Positions 1 through 4,923 of a stretch of DNA of 5,932 bases are shown one piece after another (position 1 is the first letter of the stretch; the number at the start of each line of letters is the position of its first letter). Below the pieces are notes generated by a model. The model was not told where the DNA came from. It searched no databases and saw nothing but the letters and a program-made list of their open reading frames with translations. Source of the stretch: Tannerella sp. GTDB taxonomy: Bacteria > Bacteroidota > Bacteroidia > Bacteroidales > Tannerellaceae. The position numbers and the translations under genes are program-made. The stretch lies in the NCBI GenBank assembly GCA_031277235.1, contig JAITMT010000556.1:1-5932 (forward strand), given 5' to 3'.

Positions 1-129
1 CGGGAAACAAAAACGACAAAAACCCTGCATCTTACCATGGTAACAACTTACGGCATAGCGCATAACGAATATTGGAACAATATCCAGTCGGAAGTAAAAA
101 TGGACGATTTGTTTGTTTCGGAGAAATGA
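1..129 (+). CDS. C-terminal end of a possible AAA+ ATPase (partial)
   Basis: Frame 1 is open from the first base of the window and closes at a TGA at 127-129, giving 42 residues with no start; the gene begins outside the window. The peptide contains TLHLTMVTTYGIAHNEYW and then an acidic end, KMDDLFVSEK. From memory, a '(F/V)TT(F/Y)G...N.Y...(I/V)Q..V..DDLF' tail is typical of Bacteroidota ATP-binding proteins of the DUF234/COG1672 type, often found as stand-alone accessory genes with a P-loop ATPase domain at the N-terminus and a nuclease-like C-terminal part. That domain is not visible here, so the family call is an inference from the tail alone. The stop lies 44 bases before hisF, and a promoter in the gap suggests the two are separate transcription units. 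It could also be an unrelated protein with a similar tail. Confidence 0.55.
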   Translation, partial: RETKTTKTLHLTMVTTYGIAHNEYWNNIQSEVKMDDLFVSEK

Positions 130-146
130 CAATGAAAAAAATATAG

Positions 147-154
147 TACCTTTG
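147..154 (+). promoter_or_regulatory. Probable -7 promoter box for hisF
   Basis: TACCTTTG matches the Bacteroidota primary sigma factor -7 consensus TAnnTTTG exactly and is followed by CGGCG. It lies 19 bases before the hisF ATG, so the predicted leader is only about 10-15 nt and A-rich, without a Shine-Dalgarno sequence, as is common in this phylum. No good TTTG stands at the usual -33 position; the nearest TTTG copies (108-111 and 112-115) are too far upstream. The box marks hisF as the first gene of its transcript. There is no room for a leader peptide or attenuator. Confidence 0.6.
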
Positions 155-173
155 CGGCGAAAAAAATAAAATT

Positions 174-932
174 ATGCTGGCAAAAAGAATAATCCCCTGT
201 CTCGACGTAAAAGACGGAAAGACCGTTAAAGGCGTGAATTTCATCAATTTCCGCGATGCGGGCGACCCTGTGGAATTAGGCGCCGAATACAGTCGGCAGG
301 GCGCTGACGAATTGGTATTTCTCGACATCACGGCGTCGCACGAAGGTCGAAAAACCTTTGCGGAGATGGTGGCGCAGGTCGCGGCTACGCTGAATATTCC
401 CTTTACGGTAGGTGGTGGCATCAATGAACTGTCTGATGTAGAGCGACTTTTGAATGCGGGAGCTGATAAAATTTCAATCAATTCGGCGGCGTTGCGGCGA
501 CCGGAACTGATTGACGAAATCGCCCGAAATTATGGAAGTCAGGTGTGCGTGGTGGCGATTGACGGGCGTTTGGAAGACAGCGGCGAATGGGTTTGCTACC
601 TCAACGGCGGAAGGATTCCGACCGATCGGACGCTGTTTGAATGGGCGAAAGAGGCGGAAAATCGCGGCGCAGGCGAAATTCTGTTTACAAGTATGAGTCA
701 CGACGGAGTGAAAACAGGTTATCCTAATGAAGCGTTGGCGCAACTTTCTGATAATCTGTCTATTCCTGTTATTGCTTCGGGCGGAGCAGGCAACATGCAG
801 CATTTCAGGGACGTTTTTATCGAGGGAAAAGCCGATGCAGCCCTGGCGGCGAGCGTGTTTCATTTCGGAGAAATCAAAATCCCCGAATTGAAGCAATATC
901 TTGAAAAAGAGGGAATTTGTGTCAGACATTGA
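174..932 (+). CDS. hisF: Imidazole glycerol phosphate synthase subunit HisF
   Basis: Cyclase subunit of the HisF-HisH glutamine amidotransferase. It uses ammonia delivered by HisH to convert PRFAR into imidazole glycerol phosphate and AICAR, in the cytoplasm, at the branch between histidine and purine synthesis. The 252-residue protein is full length for the family and is a (beta/alpha)8 barrel. The catalytic aspartates are present: Asp11 in PCLDV and Asp130 in AIDGR. Phosphate-binding segments are GGGI (80-83) and ASGGAG (201-206), and the conserved HDGVKTGYP motif starts at residue 176. The start at 174 gives the standard N-terminus MLAKRIIPCLDV. hisIE follows 69 bases downstream on the same strand and is probably cotranscribed, since no promoter is seen between them. 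No hisA or hisH is adjacent, so other his genes must be elsewhere or outside the window. Identification is secure. Confidence 0.97.
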   Translation: MLAKRIIPCLDVKDGKTVKGVNFINFRDAGDPVELGAEYSRQGADELVFLDITASHEGRKTFAEMVAQVAATLNIPFTVGGGINELSDVERLLNAGADKISINSAALRRPELIDEIARNYGSQVCVVAIDGRLEDSGEWVCYLNGGRIPTDRTLFEWAKEAENRGAGEILFTSMSHDGVKTGYPNEALAQLSDNLSIPVIASGGAGNMQHFRDVFIEGKADAALAASVFHFGEIKIPELKQYLEKEGICVRH

Positions 933-934
933 AA

Positions 935-989
935 ATTTTGGATTTACGATTTTGGATTTGAATGTTCAAATCTTCAAATTCTCAAATAA
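935..989. repeat. Intergenic repeat cluster with 8-bp TCAAATNN units
   Basis: Nearly the whole hisF-hisIE gap is repetitive. First comes a direct repeat of ATTTTGGATTT (935-945 and 949-959). Next is an 18-base inverted repeat, GATTTGAA-tg-TTCAAATC (955-972). Last come three tandem 8-base units on the + strand: TCAAATCT (966-973), TCAAATTC (974-981) and TCAAATAA (982-989). The same unit recurs at 3231-3262. The inverted repeat marks a switch of unit orientation (ATTTGA to TCAAAT). The transcript could form a weak hairpin here, but there is no T-run, so it is not a convincing terminator. Confidence 0.75.
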
Positions 990-1001
990 AAAAATAGAGT
1001 T

Positions 1002-1604
1002 ATGAATATAGATTTTGGAAAAATGGACGGTTTAGTCCCTGCGATTGTGCAGGACGCCCGGACAAATGTTGTTTTGATGCTCGGATTCATGAATGAAGAG
1101 GCTTATAATCAAACGGTAAAAACAAAAAAAGTTACGTTTTTCAGTCGCTCAAAACAGCGTTTGTGGACGAAAGGCGAAACGAGCGGCAATTTTCTGAATG
1201 TCGTTAAAATACTGACTGACTGCGATAACGATACATTGTTAATCAAGGTTCATCCGGACGGACCTGCCTGTCACACGGGAGCGGATACGTGTTTTGCCGA
1301 AGAAAACAGCAATAACCTCTATTTTTTGCAATATCTGCAAGACTTTATTACCAAGCGTTTCCGGGAAAAACCGGAAGGCTCCTACACGACTTCGCTGTTT
1401 GAAAGCGGCGTGAACCGTATGGCGCAAAAAGTGGGCGAAGAAGCGATCGAAACAGTCATCGAAGCCACCAACGGCACGGACGACCGTTTCATTTACGAAG
1501 CGTCGGACTTGATCTATCACTTAATCGTGTTGCTTACGAGTAAAGGATTGTCTATTAATGATTTAATTGTAGAATTACGGAAAAGGCACGGTAAAGCCAA
1601 TTAG
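1002..1604 (+). CDS. hisIE: Bifunctional phosphoribosyl-AMP cyclohydrolase / phosphoribosyl-ATP pyrophosphatase HisIE
   Basis: Fused enzyme for steps 2 and 3 of histidine synthesis in the cytoplasm. The HisE part removes pyrophosphate from PR-ATP, and the HisI part opens the adenine ring of PR-AMP. The 200-residue length is normal for the fusion. The HisI domain (about 1-115) shows SRSKQRLWTKGETSGN (48-63), the metal-binding DCDND (73-77) and GPACHTGADTCF (87-98). Cys74, Cys90 and Cys97 have the spacing of the zinc ligands known in the family. The HisE domain (about 118-200) shows the metal-binding GEEAIE (145-150) and EASDLIYH (166-173). The ATG at 1002 gives a complete HisI N-terminus. No Shine-Dalgarno sequence is obvious; an A-rich stretch precedes the start. 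The gene converges with the rluA-like gene 90 bases downstream. Identification is secure. Confidence 0.97.
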   Translation: MNIDFGKMDGLVPAIVQDARTNVVLMLGFMNEEAYNQTVKTKKVTFFSRSKQRLWTKGETSGNFLNVVKILTDCDNDTLLIKVHPDGPACHTGADTCFAEENSNNLYFLQYLQDFITKRFREKPEGSYTTSLFESGVNRMAQKVGEEAIETVIEATNGTDDRFIYEASDLIYHLIVLLTSKGLSINDLIVELRKRHGKAN

Positions 1605-1617
1605 TCCAAATGCCGTA

Positions 1618-1650
1618 TTACAGATAATTTTAGATTATATCTATCTGTAA
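1618..1650. terminator. Inverted repeat between convergent genes, possible weak bidirectional terminator
   Basis: TTACAGATA (1618-1626) and TATCTGTAA (1642-1650) form a perfect 9-bp AT-rich stem around a 15-base loop, 14 bases after the hisIE stop and 45 bases beyond the rluA-like stop on the other strand. The position between two convergent genes suits a shared terminator, but no T-run follows directly and the stem is weak. CAGATAATT also occurs twice (1621-1629 and 1653-1661). Confidence 0.4.
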
Positions 1651-1694
1651 ATCAGATAATTGTGTCATGAAGCATTGAAGCCGTAAAAAAATCA

Positions 1695-2360
1695 CTAAAA
1701 AAATGCTTTCCAAATCCTGTCTTCCGGAGCAGGCGCAACAATATCAATCTGTTCCTTTGAGACCGGATGAATGAACGAGGCGCTGCGGGCGTGGAGGCTG
1801 ATGCCGCCGTCGGGATTGGAGCGGTCGAAACCGTATTTGAGGTCGCCTTTTATCGGGCTGCCGATTTTGGCAAGTTGACTGCGGATTTGGTGATGACGAC
1901 CGGTTTTCAAGTCTATTTCGAGCAGAAAATAGTTGTCCGAAGTCCCAATCAGCCGGTAATGCAGCACGGCTTTTTGGGCGTTGGGTTTTTCCGTGTCGTA
2001 GGCGTAGGATTTGTTTTGTTTTTCGTTGCGTACGAGCCAGTGCGTCAGTTCCGCCTCGTCGCGGGCGGGACGGTTTTTCACGATTGCCCAGTATGTTTTT
2101 TTAACTTCGCCATTGCGAAACATTTCGTTCATCCGCGAAAGCGCCTTGCCGGTTTTGGCAAAAATCACAACGCCCGTAACAGGTCGGTCGAGACGGTGCG
2201 TAACGCCCAGAAACACATTTCCTTGCTTGTTGTATTTCTCTTTCAGATACGCTTTCAGCGTTTCCGAAAGCGGCGCGTCGCCCGTCTTGTCGCCCTGCAC
2301 AATCTCATGGCAGTTTTTATTGACCGCAATGAGATGATTGTCTTCGTATAAAACTTCCAT
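1695..2360 (-). CDS. RluA-family 23S rRNA/tRNA pseudouridine synthase
   Basis: Converts specific uridines in structured RNA to pseudouridine in the cytoplasm. The family signature THRLDRPVTG is at 54-63, with catalytic Asp58 inside HRLDR. Other family landmarks are the conserved Tyr90 in KKTYWAIV, LKTGRHHQIRSQ (151-162; most RluA proteins have GRTHQIR) and LHAR (189-192). At 221 residues it consists of the catalytic domain only: the N-terminal S4 RNA-binding domain of RluC and RluD is absent. It is therefore similar in size to E. coli RluA, but the exact target uridine cannot be read from sequence, so no symbol is given. It follows fabG by 74 bases on the same strand, with a GC-rich hairpin element in between, so readthrough from the upstream operon is possible but doubtful. 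The start at 2360 gives the usual compact beginning MEVLYEDNHLIAVNK. Confidence 0.92.
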   Translation of the reverse strand: MEVLYEDNHLIAVNKNCHEIVQGDKTGDAPLSETLKAYLKEKYNKQGNVFLGVTHRLDRPVTGVVIFAKTGKALSRMNEMFRNGEVKKTYWAIVKNRPARDEAELTHWLVRNEKQNKSYAYDTEKPNAQKAVLHYRLIGTSDNYFLLEIDLKTGRHHQIRSQLAKIGSPIKGDLKYGFDRSNPDGGISLHARSASFIHPVSKEQIDIVAPAPEDRIWKAFF

Positions 2361-2370
2361 TGTGAATATT

Positions 2371-2434
2371 AGCCCCCCTCTAACTCCCCCGAGGGGGATA
2401 ACTCCCTCCCTTTTGGGAGGGTTGGGGAGGGGCT
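2371..2434. repeat. GC-rich cloverleaf intergenic repeat, possible terminator after fabG
   Basis: This 64-base element fills the fabG-rluA gap and begins right at the fabG stop codon. Read on the - strand, an outer stem pairs AGCCCCTC with GAGGGGGGCT (one wobble pair, small bulge) and encloses two hairpins. One is CCCTCCC-aaaa-GGGAGGG, a perfect 7-bp stem with a tetraloop. The other is TCCCC-ctcg-GGGGA, a 5-bp stem. The whole folds as a three-way junction. Composition differs sharply from its surroundings. I recall closely similar C-rich/G-rich palindromes scattered between genes in many Bacteroidota genomes, so this is probably a dispersed REP-like element. It may also protect the fabG mRNA 3' end or end transcription, although no T-run follows it. 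Confidence 0.75.
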
Positions 2435-3181
2435 TTACGTGTTCATTCCTCCGTCACAATGAATCACCTGTCCCGAAACGTACGATGAAAGGTCTGACGC
2501 CAAGAAAGTTGCAACGTTTGCCACATCTTCGGGCGTACCGCCGCGTCGCAGGGGAATTGTTTTTTCCCATTCTTCGCGCACCTTGTCGGACAGGGCAGCC
2601 GTCATATCCGTGATAATGAAGCCCGGAGCAATCGCATTGGCACGAATTCCGCGCGAGCCGAGTTCCTTCGCAATGGATTTTGCCAGCCCGATCATTCCCG
2701 CCTTGGAAGCCGAATAGTTTGCCTGACCGGCATTGCCCGAAACGCCTACCACCGAAGCCATATTGATGATACTGCCGCCTTTTTGCCTCATCATCACCGG
2801 CGTAAGCGCATGGATGAAGTTGAACGCCGACTTCAGATTGACGCTGATAACGGCGTCCCACTGCTGTTCGGTCATTCGCATCATCAGTCCGTCGCGCGTG
2901 ATGCCGGCATTATTGACCAACACATCAATCTGTCCGAAATCCTTCAAAACCTCCTCGACCGTTTTGTGCGCCTGCTCAAAATCGGCAGCGTTGGAAGCGT
3001 ATCCTTTTGCCTTTACGCCCATTGCAAGTATCTCGATTTCAGTGGCTTTGAAATTATCGTCCGCCACCAGATCGGTGAATGCAATGTTAGCGCCTTCCGA
3101 AGCGAATTTCATCGCAATCGCTTTTCCTATCCCTCTTGCGGCGCCCGTAACCAGCGCCGTCTTTCCTGTTAATAATCCCAT
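2435..3181 (-). CDS. fabG: 3-oxoacyl-[acyl-carrier-protein] reductase FabG
   Basis: NADPH-dependent short-chain dehydrogenase that reduces 3-oxoacyl-ACP to 3-hydroxyacyl-ACP in fatty acid elongation, in the cytoplasm. The 248-residue length is typical. In order it shows the cofactor-binding TGAARGIG (12-19), NNAG (90-93), the catalytic tetrad Asn115, Ser143, Tyr156 and Lys160 (YSASK 156-160), APGFI (185-189) and the FabG-type end VSGQVIHCDGGMNT. NNAGITRDGLMMRM (90-103) is characteristic of true FabG rather than of other short-chain dehydrogenases. It lies downstream of the KAS III gene in the same direction, across a 73-base repeat-containing gap with no promoter match, so it is probably the third gene of the TetR-KAS III-fabG transcript. 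Whether it is the housekeeping reductase or a pathway-specific paralogue cannot be settled from this window. Confidence 0.93.
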   Translation of the reverse strand: MGLLTGKTALVTGAARGIGKAIAMKFASEGANIAFTDLVADDNFKATEIEILAMGVKAKGYASNAADFEQAHKTVEEVLKDFGQIDVLVNNAGITRDGLMMRMTEQQWDAVISVNLKSAFNFIHALTPVMMRQKGGSIINMASVVGVSGNAGQANYSASKAGMIGLAKSIAKELGSRGIRANAIAPGFIITDMTAALSDKVREEWEKTIPLRRGGTPEDVANVATFLASDLSSYVSGQVIHCDGGMNT

Positions 3182-3230
3182 AATATTCTATTTTTAAATG
3201 AATTAACTCCTAAACTTTGAACCTTGAACC

Positions 3231-3262
3231 TCAAATTTTCAAATCCTCAAATCTTCAAATGC
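3231..3262. repeat. Four tandem 8-bp TCAAATNN units
   Basis: Four exact-length units follow each other on the + strand: TCAAATTT, TCAAATCC, TCAAATCT and TCAAATGC. The last unit contains the stop codon and final codons of the KAS III gene (TGA at 3255-3257 on the - strand). Just beyond, on the fabG side (3214-3230), are related TTTGAACC and TTGAACC words. The same unit occurs three times at 966-989 between hisF and hisIE. Confidence 0.8.
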
Positions 3263-4199
3263 TAACAAGGCACGCCCCCGCCGAATATCCTCCGCCAAAC
3301 GCGCTGATGCACACCAAATCTCCTTTCCGGAATTTGGGTTGATTCTGGGCAAAAACGAGCGCACAACTTGCCGAACCCGTATTTCCCAGTTCTTCAATGT
3401 TGCTAAGTATTTTCGATTCGGGTATCTTGTAATTTTCCGCAATATTTTTCAGAATACGCATATTTGCCTGATGTCCAATAAAATAACTCAAATCATCGAA
3501 TGAATATCCGTGCATCTCCAACAAATACTGCGCATTTTTCGGCATGTAAGTGCAAGCCTGCACAAAAACATCCTTCCCTTCGGGCATGGCGATGATTTGG
3601 TCTAACAGTCTGAGTGTTACACCTTCGGGACCTTTGCTTACGCAACCCAGCCCTTCCGTGTTAATATCCAATATTTCGCTGTCGTTTTCCGAAATCCTGT
3701 CCGCCGAAACGAAAAATACCGCCGCCGCATCGCCCCACAAATGTCCCGTTTTCGGGTCATTATCATCGGAATAGGCTGAATTTTTATCTCCTCCCAGAAT
3801 TAAAGCCTTTTTCGCTTTTCCCGTGGCAAAATATCCTTCCGCAATTTCGAGCGCGTTTATGAACGACGAACAGGCTGACGTTATCGAAAACGCCTTGGCG
3901 TCCGGAATGTTAAACACGCGCTGAACGACGTGCGCCGCCGTGCCCAGCATGTCGAAAGGCGAATAAGTCGCGGAAATGATCAAATCTACCTCCGTTATAT
4001 CGTAAGACAATGATGGTAAGGCGTTTTTGACGGCTTCCACACTCATAGTATTCACATTTTCGTCATCGCGGGCGCGCGAACGTGTTTTGATGCCTGTCCG
4101 CTGAATAAACCAGTCGTCGGTCAATCCTGTTTTTTGGGTAAAATATTCATTATCAATTCTTTGTTCAGGGATATAAAATCCCGTTGCATTTACATACAT
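3255..4199 (-). CDS. 3-oxoacyl-ACP synthase III (KAS III, FabH-like)
   Basis: Thiolase-fold condensing enzyme expected to join an acyl-CoA primer to malonyl-ACP and so start an acyl chain, in the cytoplasm. The 314 residues match FabH length, and the catalytic triad is complete at near-identical positions to E. coli FabH: Cys110 (SACSS), His243 (GHQAN) and Asn273 (GNTGSAS). The primer-site segment DDWFIQRTGIKTR (28-40) and the closing FGGGYSAG (301-308) also fit. Deviations from textbook FabH are SACSS for AACAG around the cysteine, GHQAN for PHQAN, and WGDAAA (155-160) where FabH has FGDGAGA. These suggest a paralogue with its own primer or product, as seen in KAS III relatives of secondary pathways, so I do not assign fabH. 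Its ATG overlaps the upstream TetR stop by one base (TAATG), a sign of coupled translation. fabG follows 73 bases downstream. Confidence 0.88.
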   Translation of the reverse strand: MYVNATGFYIPEQRIDNEYFTQKTGLTDDWFIQRTGIKTRSRARDDENVNTMSVEAVKNALPSLSYDITEVDLIISATYSPFDMLGTAAHVVQRVFNIPDAKAFSITSACSSFINALEIAEGYFATGKAKKALILGGDKNSAYSDDNDPKTGHLWGDAAAVFFVSADRISENDSEILDINTEGLGCVSKGPEGVTLRLLDQIIAMPEGKDVFVQACTYMPKNAQYLLEMHGYSFDDLSYFIGHQANMRILKNIAENYKIPESKILSNIEELGNTGSASCALVFAQNQPKFRKGDLVCISAFGGGYSAGACLVSI

Positions 4200-4795
4200 T
4201 ACTTTCTTAGTTTTATACCGTTAAAAATCAATTTCTTAACACTTTCCCTGCGCTGCGTGGCATTTTCGGAAGGATCGCCCAGCAAACCTCTGATATAGGG
4301 GACTTCCAGCCCTCTCAGGGAATAGTGAAGGATCAAAGCCGTATTATTCAGATTCGGGATACTGAAAATCTTTTCCTTGATACCGCTTGACAAAATTTTT
4401 TTAATGAGTGCAATTTCCTGAATATTATACTCTTTACGGATTTTTGCCACGTTCCAGCTATCGTGAAAAAAATTAGCCCTCAGCGAACCGTTGCGCGTAA
4501 CGGCATCCTTGAAGGCTTCCAAACGCGTATATATAAATGTAATCAACTTCTCGTCCGCCGGAATGTCCTTTTTTTCAACCTCTTCGAGCATGACTTGCAA
4601 CTGGGACATCTCATTATCAATTACTATCGAAGAAAGTTCTTCCTTGTTTTTGAAATACATGTACAGCGTGCGCCTGCCCTTTTTCGACGCATTGGCGATG
4701 TCGTTCATGGTGGTACGCGCAATTCCCTTGCGGGCAAAGACTCTCCGTGCCGCATCAATCAATAGTTCCCGTGTTTTTGACCTCGTTTCAGACAT
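4199..4795 (-). CDS. TetR/AcrR-family transcriptional regulator
   Basis: A 198-residue one-domain-plus-ligand-pocket repressor of the TetR family. The N-terminal DNA-binding domain is clear: helix 1 at about 6-21 (SKTRELLIDAARRVFA), KGIARTTMNDIANAS (23-37) leading into the helix-turn-helix, and the recognition helix and following motif KKGRRTLYMYFKNKEEL (38-54), a classic TetR signature. The C-terminal part (about 60-198) is helical and not recognisable beyond the family, as expected for the effector-binding domain. The gene is first in a - strand operon with the KAS III gene (one-base overlap) and fabG. A palindrome on its own predicted transcription start suggests autorepression and joint control of the acyl-chain genes. 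An acyl-CoA or acyl-ACP effector, as for FabR-type regulators, is a guess from context. The start gives a short basic N-terminus, normal for the family. Confidence 0.93.
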   Translation of the reverse strand: MSETRSKTRELLIDAARRVFARKGIARTTMNDIANASKKGRRTLYMYFKNKEELSSIVIDNEMSQLQVMLEEVEKKDIPADEKLITFIYTRLEAFKDAVTRNGSLRANFFHDSWNVAKIRKEYNIQEIALIKKILSSGIKEKIFSIPNLNNTALILHYSLRGLEVPYIRGLLGDPSENATQRRESVKKLIFNGIKLRK

Positions 4796-4804
4796 TGTTT
4801 AAAT

Positions 4805-4827
4805 GCACAAATTTTAAAATTTTGTGC
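4805..4827. promoter_or_regulatory. Candidate TetR operator palindrome
   Basis: GCAC, then the perfect 14-bp palindrome AAATTTTAAAATTT (4809-4822), one extra T, then GTGC form a 23-base near-perfect inverted repeat. It starts two bases from the - strand -7 box, covers the expected transcription start and ends 9 bases before the TetR start codon. That location is typical of self-repressing TetR operators. Binding by the adjacent regulator is inferred, not shown. The same sequence could also form a hairpin in the 5' leader. Confidence 0.6.
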
Positions 4828-4828
4828 G

Positions 4829-4859
4829 CAAAAGTACAAAAAGATTCTTTAATAGCAAA
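4829..4859 (-). promoter_or_regulatory. Promoter of the TetR-KAS III-fabG operon
   Basis: Read on the - strand, TTTG (4856-4859) is followed after exactly 19 bases by TACTTTTG (4829-4836). This matches the Bacteroidota consensus TTTG-N19-TAnnTTTG at every fixed position. Transcription should start near 4822-4825 and leave a leader of about 30 nt before the TetR ATG. Confidence 0.75.
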
Positions 4860-4893
4860 GGAAAAGAGGAAAAAACAAAAAAGATTTATCAGA

Positions 4894-4909
4894 GAATTGA
4901 AAAAAATTC
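4894..4909 (-). terminator. Possible weak terminator after the exported-protein gene
   Basis: GAATT-N6-AATTC forms a 5-bp stem 15 bases past the stop of the - strand gene at 4924-5703. On that strand it is followed, after about ten bases, by a T-rich stretch (4862-4884). The stem is weak, so readthrough into the TetR operon is possible. Confidence 0.3.
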
Positions 4910-4923
4910 ATAAAAGATTGTTT

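Noticed and set aside
130..173. Histidine leader peptide or attenuator before hisF
   Set aside because: The gap after the upstream stop is only 44 bases, with no run of His codons and no hairpin with a T-run.
474..929. Antisense open frame over hisF
   Set aside because: Shadow of a fully conserved hisF; no promoter and no recognisable product.
1767..2351. Long + strand open frame (194 codons) opposite the rluA-like gene
   Set aside because: It lies wholly antisense to a gene with clear catalytic motifs, and its translation resembles no protein family; it is a by-product of codon use on the other strand.
2454..2861. Second - strand open frame inside fabG
   Set aside because: It is out of frame with the unmistakable FabG sequence, which keeps all its catalytic residues; there is no sign of a programmed frameshift.
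3231..3262. CRISPR array from the TCAAATNN repeats
   Set aside because: Units are only 8 bases, contiguous and without spacers, and there are no cas genes.
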